A DNA stretch of 64,000 nucleotides from an uncultured Alphaproteobacteria bacterium (GCA_944392535.1 CALXWY010000002.1:124001-188000), one strand, 5' to 3'. Shown: positions 43,714 through 53,692, counted from the first letter of the stretch. The notes: a model not told the origin generated them from the sequence alone. A program made the numbers and translations.

Positions 43714-44207
43714 AGTGCGTTAATCCCTTGTTGGACGATGCCCAGCAATCCTTGTTGCTGTTCTTCGCCGTATTTCTTTAATGTCAGTGTGAAGGTTATT
43801 TTGCGTGCTGTTCCGTCCTTTAAGAACACCGTCTGAGTTTCGCTGATGCCAGTGATGCACCACCGCCCAAATGCCATACCGTTTCCGCTTATCAGCATCA
43901 GCGGTATTCCAAGTCCGGCCTCGGCACGCATCAGTGTTACCTGGCGTAGGCCACCTTTGAACTGGGGATATATTTCGCCTTGCATGGTTATTGTTTCCAT
44001 GCCGGCACCGACAAATTGCATTGCCGGTGTTGTCCCCAGTCGCTGTTGCTCTTGCCAGTTATATTCGCTGGTGCGTGCCAATGACTGATATGCCGCATTT
44101 GATATGCAGAACCGATATGCCCCCAAAATCATCATCATGTTGATTTTGAATGCGGAATTCAGGTTCAGTTTGCCCCCGACATCCTGTAATAAATCCCCAA
44201 TTGCCAT
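43710..44207 (-). CDS. U: Tail protein U
   Basis: The 165 residues have GAYRFCISNAAYQSLARTSE, AMQFVGAGMETITMQGEIYP and the GLRQVTLMRAEAGLGIPLML segment characteristic of P2 gpU (tail completion). It lies between T and X as in P2. Confidence 0.9.
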   Translation of the reverse strand: MAIGDLLQDVGGKLNLNSAFKINMMMILGAYRFCISNAAYQSLARTSEYNWQEQQRLGTTPAMQFVGAGMETITMQGEIYPQFKGGLRQVTLMRAEAGLGIPLMLISGNGMAFGRWCITGISETQTVFLKDGTARKITFTLTLKKYGEEQQQGLLGIVQQGINAL

Positions 44208-44216
44208 TGTTTTCCC

Positions 44217-46469
44217 TTAATCGTAATTTGCACCACGTTGTCTGCGTTTGGCGGTTGCCTCTCGGCTGTCCAGTTCGGTTCGGACCGCAACAGCGACATC
44301 TTCGGCCGACATACCCGGTGCTGTGTTTATTGTGATTGGTGCTGATATCGCAACGTTGGAACTGTTACTGTTGCTGACCTTGCTGGACGGCAGTTGTGTT
44401 GCCGGTGGCCCGGATACAATCTGTTCAACAGACAAGGTGTCGCCGACCCGGGGTGTTTGCTTGGTCGGCTGTTCGCTGTCGTTGCCACCGAATGCCCAGT
44501 TCCATGCCTTGCCGATCCACGAGTCTTTTACCCATTCCTTGATTCCAGAAAATATTTCCTTTGCCTTGGTCCAGACGTTTTCAATCCAGGTCCACACGTT
44601 CTTGAACACCTCTACCACCGGGGCGAACAGTTTCTTGAAAAACTCGGAAATCGGTTCCCAATATTTGATGACCAGTGCGGCACCAACGGCAATTGCGGTT
44701 ATAATCAGCCCGATTGGGTTGCTTATAAATGCCGTCCCGACCGCTTTGATTACCGGTATCAAACCGCCCATGCCCAGTTTCAACAGCGAGAATATTGACC
44801 TTGCGTTAGAGAATACACTCATAATGGTCAGCACACCGCCTTTCAGGAATGTGAATCCATAGCCCAGCGCAAATGTCGCCAGTTTTGCCGATGCCATGCC
44901 CGCCACCGCCAGCCCCAGGTATTTGATCAGGGTCGGGTGTTTTTCTGCAAAGTCTGCGATTCCGCTTGCGGCCTTGCCGAATATGCCAACAATGGAATTC
45001 AGTGCCGGCAACAGTGCTGACCCCACATTGGTCGCCAACACTGCCATCTGGTTTTTCAACAGCTGGACATTGTTTTCTGTTGTGGCTGATCTGGCCGCAA
45101 ACTCTCGTTGCATACTGCCGGCATAGTCTGTTTCATTGGCAACCAGTCGCAGGTTTGTCTTCAATGTGTCCAATCCCTCAACCAGTGAATTTACGTGTCG
45201 GGTTGCGTTCTCGCCGAACATTTCTTTCATGATCTGGGATCGTTTGACACCTTGGACTTTCTGCAAGGCCTCTAACACCGTCAGCAATGCCTCTTTGCCG
45301 TTTCCGCTTTCAATCATCTGAGTGTATTCGTCCATTGAAATCCCCAGCTGATCAAAGGCCTCTCGTGCGGCACCGCTGGACACCGGTATCAGTTTCAGTC
45401 GGCTGGCCATCATGTTGATAGCAGTTGCTGCGATTTCTGGACTCTTACCCATGGCTACAAATGTACCTGCCAACGCAGATACCTCGTTATATGCCAGCCC
45501 AAACGACTTTCCCATGGCACCGGCACGCAGGTTTACCTCTACGATTTCCGGTGCGGTTGCTGCGATGTTGTTCGACAGGTGGTTGATAACATCGCCGACA
45601 CGACTCATTTCGTTTATCGGCATCTGCAACACGTTGGACAGTTTGGCCATAGATTGACCGGCCTCGTCAGCGGTAATGTCAAACGCAACCGACATCTGGG
45701 ATGCGGTTTCTGCAAAACTGGCCAGTTGTTCCTTTGGCACCCCCAGTTGTCCACCGGCGGCGACTATCTGTGCCAACCCCTCCAACGACAGCGGAATCGT
45801 TTTTGACAGCTGTTTGATGTCTGATTCCATCTGTCGGATTTCTTCGGGACTTTCAAAATCAACGACTTTCTTAACATCTGCCATGGCGGATTCAAAGGCC
45901 ATTGCTGGCTTTATCATTCCGTACATGCTGGTTCCCAGTGCAACCACGTCCAGTATCTGGCTGCGATAGGCACCACGTTTTGCCATGTTTTCTTGGCGAC
46001 TGCGTTCAATATTCGCCAGCGATGTCTGTCTTGTTTTCAACACATCAATCGCTTTGCCCAGACGATTTTGTTCGGCTGTCAGTTTACTGGTATCAACACC
46101 TGCGGTTTTCAGGGTTGCCGACAGTTCACGCAGACTGTTGCGGTTCTGCGTGTATGCTGTTTTTGCCAGCAACGCATCCTTTTTCGCATTCCTGAATTCG
46201 TTGTTCAGTTGCTTGGACGGCTTTTCTGTCGCACTGATTTGCTGTGCCAGTTTTGCAACCTGGTCCTCGGCTGTTTTCCATGCCTGATGCGAAGACAGTG
46301 TTTCACTGCGCAGTTGTTTGAACGCACTGATGTTGTCACTGGCTGTGTTCAGGCTTTTGATTGCACTGCCCAATGTTGTCAGTTGTTTCTGGGCAGAACC
46401 AAAAGCACCCTTAAAAGTGCCACCTAGTTCTGCCCCTATGATTACTGAAACTGCGGTTTGTACACCCAT
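44217..46469 (-). CDS. T: Tail tape measure protein T
   Basis: The 750 residues comprise a helical N-terminal part, the TP901-type conserved domain (MADVKKVVDFESPEEIRQME, LPINEMSRVGDVINHLSNNI-type stretch), two hydrophobic regions (about 510-590) and a C-terminal soluble part. It sets tail length. It starts one base after the end of the E' frame, as in P2-like phages. Confidence 0.92.
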   Translation of the reverse strand: MGVQTAVSVIIGAELGGTFKGAFGSAQKQLTTLGSAIKSLNTASDNISAFKQLRSETLSSHQAWKTAEDQVAKLAQQISATEKPSKQLNNEFRNAKKDALLAKTAYTQNRNSLRELSATLKTAGVDTSKLTAEQNRLGKAIDVLKTRQTSLANIERSRQENMAKRGAYRSQILDVVALGTSMYGMIKPAMAFESAMADVKKVVDFESPEEIRQMESDIKQLSKTIPLSLEGLAQIVAAGGQLGVPKEQLASFAETASQMSVAFDITADEAGQSMAKLSNVLQMPINEMSRVGDVINHLSNNIAATAPEIVEVNLRAGAMGKSFGLAYNEVSALAGTFVAMGKSPEIAATAINMMASRLKLIPVSSGAAREAFDQLGISMDEYTQMIESGNGKEALLTVLEALQKVQGVKRSQIMKEMFGENATRHVNSLVEGLDTLKTNLRLVANETDYAGSMQREFAARSATTENNVQLLKNQMAVLATNVGSALLPALNSIVGIFGKAASGIADFAEKHPTLIKYLGLAVAGMASAKLATFALGYGFTFLKGGVLTIMSVFSNARSIFSLLKLGMGGLIPVIKAVGTAFISNPIGLIITAIAVGAALVIKYWEPISEFFKKLFAPVVEVFKNVWTWIENVWTKAKEIFSGIKEWVKDSWIGKAWNWAFGGNDSEQPTKQTPRVGDTLSVEQIVSGPPATQLPSSKVSNSNSSNVAISAPITINTAPGMSAEDVAVAVRTELDSREATAKRRQRGANYD

Positions 46470-46470
46470 T

Positions 46471-46850
46471 TTAAGCCACCATTTCTTTTTGCACTGCTAT
46501 TGCCGTTCTGTGAAAGTTGAAAAACTCTTCTTCACTTAGTTCCATGATGTCGTGCAGAGGCCAGTGTGTGATGACTGACAGCACGACTATTTCTCGTCTG
46601 ATGTCGCCGTTAAGTCGAAAAAAGCCATATAAGCCTTTTGGATTTTTATGTAATCCATTTCATCCAGTTCTTTGATTACGTCCGGGGACACGTTGCAAAG
46701 GTTTGCAAATAAATGTATTTCCTTTTGCTCGTTCGACCCTTGCATACTGGATACCGCCAGACGGTCCTTTACCTTGCTGCGCCTTATGTTCAGTTCTGTA
46801 TAAGAAACCCCATCAACAGTGATGGGGTGTGTCAGTTTAATTGTGTTCAT
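46471..46850 (-). CDS. E+E': Frameshift product GpE+E' (tail assembly chaperone)
   Basis: If ribosomes slip -1 at the T-TTT-TTC heptamer (46623-46617 in reverse), gene E continues for 48 codons in the second frame, to a TAA at 46473-46471. The extension reads RLNGDIRREIVVLSVITHWP, followed by LHDIMELSEEEFFNF. The fused protein is about 126 residues and ends two bases before T starts. This reproduces the P2 E/E' arrangement that makes two forms of the tail chaperone. Confidence 0.85.
46587..46850 (-). CDS. E: Tail assembly chaperone E
   Basis: The 87 residues (TIKLTHPITVDGVSYTELNI, RLAVSSMQGSNEQKEIHLFA, ELDEMDYIKIQKAYMAFFD) match P2 gpE-type proteins. It is the short, unshifted form; see the frameshift product. 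Confidence 0.9.
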   Translation of the reverse strand: MNTIKLTHPITVDGVSYTELNIRRSKVKDRLAVSSMQGSNEQKEIHLFANLCNVSPDVIKELDEMDYIKIQKAYMAFFDLTATSDEK

Positions 46851-46851
46851 G

Positions 46852-47349
46852 TTATAATCCTATGGCTTCACGTATTTCGGACATCTGGTCTGTTCCGTTG
46901 ATTACTCGGGTCATGTTGTCGATGTCGACCTCTATGATTTTGTTTCCACCGATTTCCAGGCTGTAATAACGGCACGCAACACTGCATTGCATGGTCGCCT
47001 TGTCGCCGGCCTTGAATTTGCCCATGTCAACCTCAGTAAACATGCCACGTACACTGATGACCATCGGTGTTGTTGAGTTGTCATCAACCAACGCACCACG
47101 CAAGGTTAATTGCACCGCATTACCGGATATCAGTCCGAACTGTTTCAGCAGTTCCGGGTCGTATTCAATCAGGCTGAATTGGCACTCTAATTTTTCCATG
47201 CCTAGGTCAACTGAAATGGGGGCATCCATTCCCCCAGCTCTGATTTCTTCGGTTTTGATTGTCAGCTTTGGCGGTGTTACTTCTTCGGCACGTCCGGCAT
47301 AGCCACGACCGTCAACGAACAAATTAAAATTCTTTAATATTTTGCTCAT
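46852..47349 (-). CDS. FII: Major tail tube protein FII
   Basis: The 165 residues (LKNFNLFVDGRGYAGRAEEV, PISVDLGMEKLECQFSLIEY, SLEIGGNKIIEVDIDNM) are the P2 FII tube protein. It follows the sheath gene by 11 bases. Confidence 0.94.
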   Translation of the reverse strand: MSKILKNFNLFVDGRGYAGRAEEVTPPKLTIKTEEIRAGGMDAPISVDLGMEKLECQFSLIEYDPELLKQFGLISGNAVQLTLRGALVDDNSTTPMVISVRGMFTEVDMGKFKAGDKATMQCSVACRYYSLEIGGNKIIEVDIDNMTRVINGTDQMSEIREAIGL

Positions 47350-47360
47350 GTTATTTCCTT

Positions 47361-48566
47361 TTATTCAAATATTTCTTCAAGGTAATCACTTACCAGTCTG
47401 GAACGGAACGTTACGTGTTCTGCCGGGTATGGCGGTGTGAAAATAAAGTCAAAAGCGACTTTGCCTTGCTGTATGTCGGCCGGTGAATTCAGGCTCTTGT
47501 CTGCCCAGCATTCGCCGCCCAAGACAGCACCGATATTTTTCAAATACCGCAGATAGTTGTTCACACTTTCAGACACGTCATCGCAGTATGTTTTGGTAAT
47601 GTTGCGGTCCACTGCCCACAGGTGCGCACGCAACAGACTATCGTTGATCATGTCTGCGGTTCTACGAACGGACAAGAAACACCATTTTTCTTCGGCACTG
47701 GCTGTGCGGTTGCCCCACAATCTGAATCCGTCTTGCTGGATAATTGTTGCGATGTTGTGTTCGTTCAGATAGTTCGCCACACATGCCGTATCGCCCAGGG
47801 TGAAATCAATCGGCTTTGCCAATCCGACAATGCCTTTGATTTCCAGGTTGGACGGACTCCACCAAAAGCCACGATCATTGTCAGATCTGGCAATAACACC
47901 TGCAATTCTTGCACTTGCCGGTTCTTCTATGATCTGGTTGTTCCGGCTGACCTTGACCCATGGATATACGCAATACGCACGTGCAGATGTCACATTTGTC
48001 TTGTATGCGACCGCTGATTCTTTTGTAGAATTGGGGCAATCCGCAACGGTAATTGCACGCAGTCTGTCGGCTACACCTAATAATGCCGTCATTACAGCAT
48101 TTGGTGTATTGCCGGTGGTCTGATGTGTGAACCCAGGGGCAATCAAAATTCGTGGTTGAACTGCGCATTCTGATTGTGCGGCTAACAAACATTGGACACC
48201 ACGATATGAACCGTCAGCATTTGTTCCACCAACGATATCTGCCTCGGTTATCTTTGTCGGATCCAGTTCATTTTCTTCGTTCTGATGGCTTTCGTTTTCC
48301 GGGTCTGCCACATTGACAACCACAACGACTGCACCGGTCTGGTCAAATATTGCCTCCAGCGCAGACGGTATTGTGTATCCGTCTTGTGGTTCGCCAAATA
48401 TCTTGATTGCCTCTGTTCTTGACCCGACAATCAGTGTCGGCTTGTTTACTGGACCTTTGGGTGCCGTACCCACCAGTCCGATTACAGATGAAGTTACAGT
48501 CGACACCGGTCTGGAACCGCTGTCCAACTCTATAACCTCTATACCATGCATAAAGTTTTCTGGCAT
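47361..48566 (-). CDS. FI: Tail sheath protein FI
   Basis: The 401 residues include MHGIEVIELDSGSRPVSTVT, GLVGTAPKGPVNKPTLI and a C-terminal domain with FDFIFTPPYPAEHVTFRSRL, all typical of the contractile P2 sheath. A contractile tail is therefore predicted. Confidence 0.95.
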   Translation of the reverse strand: MPENFMHGIEVIELDSGSRPVSTVTSSVIGLVGTAPKGPVNKPTLIVGSRTEAIKIFGEPQDGYTIPSALEAIFDQTGAVVVVVNVADPENESHQNEENELDPTKITEADIVGGTNADGSYRGVQCLLAAQSECAVQPRILIAPGFTHQTTGNTPNAVMTALLGVADRLRAITVADCPNSTKESAVAYKTNVTSARAYCVYPWVKVSRNNQIIEEPASARIAGVIARSDNDRGFWWSPSNLEIKGIVGLAKPIDFTLGDTACVANYLNEHNIATIIQQDGFRLWGNRTASAEEKWCFLSVRRTADMINDSLLRAHLWAVDRNITKTYCDDVSESVNNYLRYLKNIGAVLGGECWADKSLNSPADIQQGKVAFDFIFTPPYPAEHVTFRSRLVSDYLEEIFE

Positions 48567-48568
48567 GT

Positions 48569-49093
48569 TTACTCCTTTTCTTCTTGGGTTGTTGTTTCTT
48601 CGTTTGGAATCAGATTGTATTTGCGCAATACGTCTTCAATATCACTGACCAAAGCCATAGTTCCAGCTTTGCTTGGGATTTCTATATTTGCCTCGCCGTT
48701 GCTTATTTTTTTCGTGAAAACATTTGCCCAAGGACGCTGTTTATATCCGATTGTTAAATTGCTGTCCGCCTCCCAAAAAAATCCCAATGCAGGCGAAAAA
48801 CCGAAAAGGTGTCGCCCTTGATAGCAGAGATAAAAGATTGGACCTATGGTCGCCATACCCAACTGCCAATGATAATTGGAGGTGCTTGAGGATTTGTATT
48901 TCCCTTTCATTTGTATGGGATAAATAGTTCCCTCTGGATGCTCGTCATTTGGCGGTATGTTGCACACTAATTGCCCCAACATCTCGCCACCATATTTAGA
49001 CATTTTGGAATCTAAATCCTGGATGATTGCATCAGCAAATGTTTTCTGCTTGTCCCGGGTCCACGAGAAGAAGTTCTTTTGTTTCACTGTCAT
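48569..49093 (-). CDS. Unknown phage protein between fibre and sheath genes
   Basis: The 174 residues have no signal or membrane segment (MTVKQKNFFSWTRDKQKTFA, YGGEMLGQLVCNIPPNDEHP, EANIEIPSKAGTMALVSDIE). The position just before the sheath gene is where P2-like phages carry fibre assembly or host-range accessories. No family is recognised. Confidence 0.65.
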   Translation of the reverse strand: MTVKQKNFFSWTRDKQKTFADAIIQDLDSKMSKYGGEMLGQLVCNIPPNDEHPEGTIYPIQMKGKYKSSSTSNYHWQLGMATIGPIFYLCYQGRHLFGFSPALGFFWEADSNLTIGYKQRPWANVFTKKISNGEANIEIPSKAGTMALVSDIEDVLRKYNLIPNEETTTQEEKE

Positions 49094-49104
49094 TTTGTCC
49101 TCCC

Positions 49105-49878
49105 TTAAAGTTTTCTAATTCGCACAAAACCTGATGATCCATGCATCGTTAAGAACGATGTTGACCGCCAGCCACTGTCGCCACCTTGACCTCGTTTTGG
49201 GTCTTCGGGCCAGTTGGTGTTTTCACGACCGGTTGCGGTTCTGCTTGTTCCTGTTGATGTGGATTGCAAACTGGTAATAGCGGTCGGGTTGTCTATCAGT
49301 GTTTCAACCAAGCAACTGCCCGATATGGTGTTTGTTCCAATTTTTCCGACTGTTCTGCTGCATGCGGATGTGGATGACGAACGTATGGTTGCACCGGTGC
49401 CACCGCCGGCTTGTGCGGTTAAATCGCCAAAGCCTGTTATCTTTGATAATCCTCCGGCTGTACCTGTGACGGTCGTTCCTGCACTTGCAAATGTTCCGTT
49501 GGCCGTACTGCCGCCAGCCCCAACAACGATGGATACGGTTGCGGCGGCATTTAGTTTTGCGATAACTTGCAGTGTTCCGCCGACACCACCTTGTGCGTAG
49601 TGGTGGTTGTTCACTGCCGTACTGCGTGCGCCGGCCGCCCCACCACCGCCACCAATCAGTGTGATTTCATATTTGCCTGCCGCTAACGGTTGTGAATATG
49701 TACCTGGGGTGCTGGTTTCAAAGATAAGCACTGGGTCGCTGCTGAAAAACTCCATTGCCATGCCATATACACCTACATAGCCTTTGACCACTTTACGTAC
49801 GGTTCCGGCCACACCGATATAGATTGCACCAACGTGCTTTGCGGTGTTCTGAACCCCGATATAAACACTCTTTGCCAT
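49105..49878 (-). CDS. Glycine-rich tail-tip (receptor-binding) protein
   Basis: The 257 residues have a short N-terminal attachment part (SVYIGVQNTAKHVGAIYIGV) and a glycine-rich body (ITLIGGGGGAAGARS, VVGAGGSTANGTF, AQAGGGTGATI) as in phage adhesins built on glycine-rich helices. It ends SSGFVRIRKL. A receptor-binding role is inferred. Confidence 0.75.
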   Translation of the reverse strand: MAKSVYIGVQNTAKHVGAIYIGVAGTVRKVVKGYVGVYGMAMEFFSSDPVLIFETSTPGTYSQPLAAGKYEITLIGGGGGAAGARSTAVNNHHYAQGGVGGTLQVIAKLNAAATVSIVVGAGGSTANGTFASAGTTVTGTAGGLSKITGFGDLTAQAGGGTGATIRSSSTSACSRTVGKIGTNTISGSCLVETLIDNPTAITSLQSTSTGTSRTATGRENTNWPEDPKRGQGGDSGWRSTSFLTMHGSSGFVRIRKL

Positions 49879-49887
49879 GTCTGTTCC

Positions 49888-51058
49888 TTATTCGTAAACA
49901 AGAATGATTTGTCCGTTTGTCAGTGATGTTCCAGCACCCGGGTCGTTGGTCTGCGCACGTATGTTTCTGGCTACGAATCCTGTTGTTGGGTCAGTGTTCG
50001 CAACCGTTATTGTGTCGCCACTCTTGGAGGCCTTGGCATTGATTAAATTGGTTATTAAAGTCCGGATCATTGTTGATTGCTGTGGCCAGCTTTCCCAATG
50101 AGTCCAATCCCTCTGGTGCGCTGTCAATCAGGCTTGTGATATTGTCCAATATCGCTGTTGTGACGACTGTGCAGACATATTCGGTCGTTGCGATCTGTGT
50201 CGTGTTTGTTCCGTATGCTGCGGTTGGTGCCGTTGGTATTCCGGTGAACGCAGGTGATGCAATATCGGCTTTTAATCCTATTTGGTTTGCCACAGTTGCT
50301 GCAAAACTCGGGTCGTTGCCCAATGCCTCTGCCAACTCGTTCAATGTGTCCAGTGCCTCTGGGGCAGAATTGACCAACGCAGTCAAAGCATCCGAAATCG
50401 CTGTTGCAACCGCCTGCACCACGTATGCGGTGGTTGCCAGTTGTCCTGTGTTTGTGCCTGCAACTGGTGTCGGTGCGGTCGGTGTTCCTGTAAAACTTGG
50501 CGATTCCAGGTCAGCTTTTGCATCAAACTTTTGCTGACCTGTGGCGGACAGATTGCTTAAATCAATGTTGGCTTTGTTGTCCAGTTTGTTCTGTCCCTCA
50601 TACGTCAGGTTGCTCAGGTCTGTGTTGGCCGCACCGTCCATAATTCCATTGTTGTATGTAACAATCACGTTGGTGGCATTGGTGACACGCAAAATCATGC
50701 GCACCCCCAGTTCTTTGACCGAGCCGTCTGTCGCTGTTGGTTTGTATGTTGATGGGTATTTGCCGACTGCAATCAGGTCGCCGTCACTGTCTATAATCCC
50801 GATTTCACGTATCCAAAATCCGCCAATGTCTGCTGTGATTATTGCCTCGGCTGCCAGACACTCCGGATCGTTTTCAACAACCGCAACCTTGGTCAATTCG
50901 CACCGATATTGTTCGCTGTGCAGTTCGGTTTGGTCCACACTGGGTGCCAGTGTGCTGTTCCCAAATGCCATATGCGTTAATGTCATGGATTCGCCAGCCG
51001 GCAGTGCTGCCAGCTTTGCCAGTCCCACACTTGTTATAATTGAATAAAACTCAGACAT
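49888..51058 (-). pseudogene. H: Tail fibre protein H, frameshifted near its 3' end
   Basis: From ATG 51058 the frame reads MSEFYSIITSVGLAKLAALP and the P2 gpH-type N-terminal domain. Repeats of FTGTPTAPTP / FTGIPTAPTA and APEALDTLNELAEALGNDPS / APEGLDSLGKLATAINNDPD follow, then it leaves frame at about 50050 and stops at 49991. The other frame continues in register with NLINAKASKSGDTITVANTD and ends NGQIILVYE at 49888. A single extra base in the CC at 50050-50051 (GG on the plus strand) explains it. It could be mutation, sequencing error or a programmed shift. Confidence 0.8.
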
Positions 51059-51059
51059 T

Positions 51060-51605
51060 TTAGTCCCCGGGGTAAATAGTTGTTGTTTCAAGATGACCGA
51101 AAGCCACCCCATATGTCGGGCGGTTGTTGGCTGTTTCTAGTTCTGGTCTGAAAAAGTCCAGATGTGAACGCAGATTCTTGGTATGCATGATTGACGTATA
51201 AATCAAATCTGCATCTGCCAAGGACATGCCGTCTTCGTGCAGGACTGCATAGACCCGGAACGTGAACGGTTCGCCACCGTATTCAAACCATTCCTGTATT
51301 CGTATTTCTGCGAACACAAAACTGGCCAAAGCACGACGTAATGCACCAATCGTTCCTTTCTGCTTGTGAACTTGGATGCTGTCCCGAATAACTGCACGTT
51401 TGGTTGCATCGGGCCAGTCGTTATTCCACACGTCCACCGACACCGCCCACGCCAGCCAGGGCAACACATCGGCCGGACACTGGTCAACGTTGTTCATCCA
51501 GCGCACCAGGTTCACATTCAAAGAAAGAAGCCGTTCATTACTGACGGCCTCTATATCCCTTTGTAGCTGTGACGCATTGGGCGGTAAAATCGTGTTAGTC
51601 TTCAT
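51060..51605 (-). CDS. I: Tail protein I
   Basis: The 181 residues (LPPNASQLQRDIEAVSNERL, CPADVLPWLAWAVSVDVWNN, GTIGALRRALASF) match P2 gpI, a baseplate wedge component. It overlaps the end of J by 11 bases and stops one base before H starts. Confidence 0.93.
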   Translation of the reverse strand: MKTNTILPPNASQLQRDIEAVSNERLLSLNVNLVRWMNNVDQCPADVLPWLAWAVSVDVWNNDWPDATKRAVIRDSIQVHKQKGTIGALRRALASFVFAEIRIQEWFEYGGEPFTFRVYAVLHEDGMSLADADLIYTSIMHTKNLRSHLDFFRPELETANNRPTYGVAFGHLETTTIYPGD

Positions 51606-52482
51606 TTGTTGTCACAAATTCTATGTTTATGTTGGTGCAAATGGGTGCTTGTTCTTTGGTCGTAACGACATCGTTCTGTGGCGATATCAGTTCAACTTTC
51701 TGAACTCCCTCGGTATGCAGTGCATCAAATATGCCGGACCGGGCAATCAAGTTCCCAATTGTCTTGTGCTTTTCTATGTATGCGTTCAATGCGTTTTGGC
51801 ATTCTTGTTCTGTTACTGACATGCTGGGGCCAACATATATGTGAACCCTGGCATTTATCGTGTATTCAACCAATGTTGCACTCTGAACCTCTACCTGGTC
51901 CGTCAGTGGTCGTCTGTCTTCTGCACTTACATATTCTGAAACAATGTCTATCAGTTCCTGGCTGGCGGTGCCGTCTTCTTCGGACGACAACAACGATATC
52001 AGTATCGTGCCGGGGCTGGGCGATTGGACACTGGCTGATTTAATGCGTGTGTCGGCCGACAACGTATGAAACAGGTATGCCTTTTCTGATCCGGCGGTTG
52101 TCAGTGCCTCCAGCGACAGTTGCGTTCTGTATCGCAATCTGCTGTCCGGTTCGTTTTCAAGTCGTTCCAGTCCATAGAATGCGGCCAGGTTATCCAGGTC
52201 GCTGCCTGTTGCGTATGCCAGCATGTTCGCCTTGGCACATTCGTTGATGCGTTGTCGCAATAACAGTTCACGATATGCGGCACATTCCAATATCACGATT
52301 GCCGGGTCGGACTCTAACAACGCATCATAGTCCGGACAACGTGATCTGAAATCTGCCAACATTTCTTGAAATATCTGCTCAAAGGACAATTCTTCTACAA
52401 CCTTTGGTGCAGGCAGTTGCGACATGTCGATATGTGTCGGTGTCAACAGGCTTTGAATATCGTCTTGGTTTGCGGTGTTCAT
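51595..52482 (-). CDS. J: Baseplate assembly protein J
   Basis: The 295 residues (LPAPKVVEELSFEQIFQEML, ILECAAYRELLLRQRINECA, GSDLDNLAAFYGLERL) are P2 gpJ, the wedge protein. It overlaps W by four bases. Confidence 0.94.
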   Translation of the reverse strand: MNTANQDDIQSLLTPTHIDMSQLPAPKVVEELSFEQIFQEMLADFRSRCPDYDALLESDPAIVILECAAYRELLLRQRINECAKANMLAYATGSDLDNLAAFYGLERLENEPDSRLRYRTQLSLEALTTAGSEKAYLFHTLSADTRIKSASVQSPSPGTILISLLSSEEDGTASQELIDIVSEYVSAEDRRPLTDQVEVQSATLVEYTINARVHIYVGPSMSVTEQECQNALNAYIEKHKTIGNLIARSGIFDALHTEGVQKVELISPQNDVVTTKEQAPICTNINIEFVTTNED

Positions 52483-52817
52483 TGTATTGTTATTCCTCTG
52501 ATTGTTATTTGTTCGCCTGTTGCCAGGTATTGTGCCTCTAAATCCAGAACCAGCCGTCCGGGTGCGACTGCTGCGACTGTGACGGTGGTTACTTTGACCC
52601 TTGGTTCGTAGTTAAACAGTGCCTCAACCACGTCCGAATAGATTTCTGCCACCAAGTCGCCGGTCAGTGGTGCATCAATTCGTTGAAATAGCCTGGAACC
52701 ATAATCACGTCGCATCGGCCGGGACCCAATCGGTGTGGTCAAGATGTCCGCAATTGACTGCTGTAAATGCAAAAAATTAGCCAACGGACAACCGTTGGCT
52801 TTGTTCATTCCTATCAT
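52479..52817 (-). CDS. W: Baseplate protein W (gp25-like)
   Basis: The 112 residues (LQQSIADILTTPIGSRPMRR, DYGSRLFQRIDAPL, YEPRVKVTTV) show the gp25/gpW EPR motif. It normally follows V directly; here the endonuclease cassette separates them. Confidence 0.92.
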   Translation of the reverse strand: MIGMNKANGCPLANFLHLQQSIADILTTPIGSRPMRRDYGSRLFQRIDAPLTGDLVAEIYSDVVEALFNYEPRVKVTTVTVAAVAPGRLVLDLEAQYLATGEQITIRGITIQ

Positions 52818-52825
52818 GGTTTGTT

Positions 52826-53692
52826 TTACTCTATATTCGTTGTTTTTCCGTCTGTGAATACCATCTTCTTTTCGCCGGTTTCCAAATACTCCACGACAGC
52901 CTTTATATAGTCTGCCATGTCGAATGTTATTTTGTTTGTGATTGGGGCCGGTCTGGTGTACGTCAAGTGGATCGCCTTTAATTTACATCTTGTGCCGTCC
53001 TCATATATGACGAATGTGTCCTCAAACTCTCTTGTTACTTCATATTCTTTTGCCGTTTTTGACACATCGTCCGTAATCATCATGTTCATCAGCTCTGACA
53101 CCATCGTAACGGTGCGTTTTGTTTTCCCATCTTCAAGCATTATGTTTTGGGGGTCATAGAGTCTTCGATGACCAACCAAATTGTCTAAATTGTGTTCTTT
53201 GACATATTCTTTGTCCAACAAGCATTCCAATGATTTTATCTGAAGCCCTGGCATACATACCATATTTATTTCCACTCGGCGAATCAATGGTTCCCCATCC
53301 TTTGTCTTAAAGTCTGTTTTTTCGTTTAAGGGTCTTATGATAAGTGCATGAATCCCACGATTTTGTGCATATGTCTTTGCGCCTGATTCATATCCTTTAT
53401 GCGTTGCTATAAGACCAGTAATTCCTGGGAAATCGTCAAGCTTTCCTTTCAACGCATCAATTTTGTCGATGCTGATTTTTCTTGAATAATCCTTGCACTC
53501 GATAACGGTTTTATGAACGATGCCTGCTTGTTTGTATTCCCAATAAACATCGAATTGTCTTTTCGCCCCTGAATTTCCTTTCAGTCTTACATTGTGTTCT
53601 ACCTCTATGTTTTGTTGACCACCCTCAGCATTTAATATTGCCTGCATAACGTTCTGTACAAATTTTTCGTATCCAATTCCATCATTTGACAT
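52826..53692 (-). CDS. Mrr-like restriction endonuclease, accessory gene in the tail operon
   Basis: The 288 residues have an N-terminal PD-(D/E)xK nuclease domain: GYEKFVQNVMQAILNAEGGQ, RQFDVYWEYK (Asp), KTVIECKDYSRK (E-x-K) and GITGLIATHKGYESGA. The C-terminal half is beta-rich and unrecognised. ATG 53692 has AAAGGA upstream. A promoter TTGCAT-17-TACAAT lies right after the gpV stop, so it is an independently expressed moron between V and W. Defence against other phages or an anti-host role is inferred. Confidence 0.83.
   Translation of the reverse strand: MSNDGIGYEKFVQNVMQAILNAEGGQQNIEVEHNVRLKGNSGAKRQFDVYWEYKQAGIVHKTVIECKDYSRKISIDKIDALKGKLDDFPGITGLIATHKGYESGAKTYAQNRGIHALIIRPLNEKTDFKTKDGEPLIRRVEINMVCMPGLQIKSLECLLDKEYVKEHNLDNLVGHRRLYDPQNIMLEDGKTKRTVTMVSELMNMMITDDVSKTAKEYEVTREFEDTFVIYEDGTRCKLKAIHLTYTRPAPITNKITFDMADYIKAVVEYLETGEKKMVFTDGKTTNIE

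Noticed and set aside
44248-46427. Long forward ORFs opposite the tape measure gene
   Set aside because: Shadows of a clear P2 gpT-type gene.
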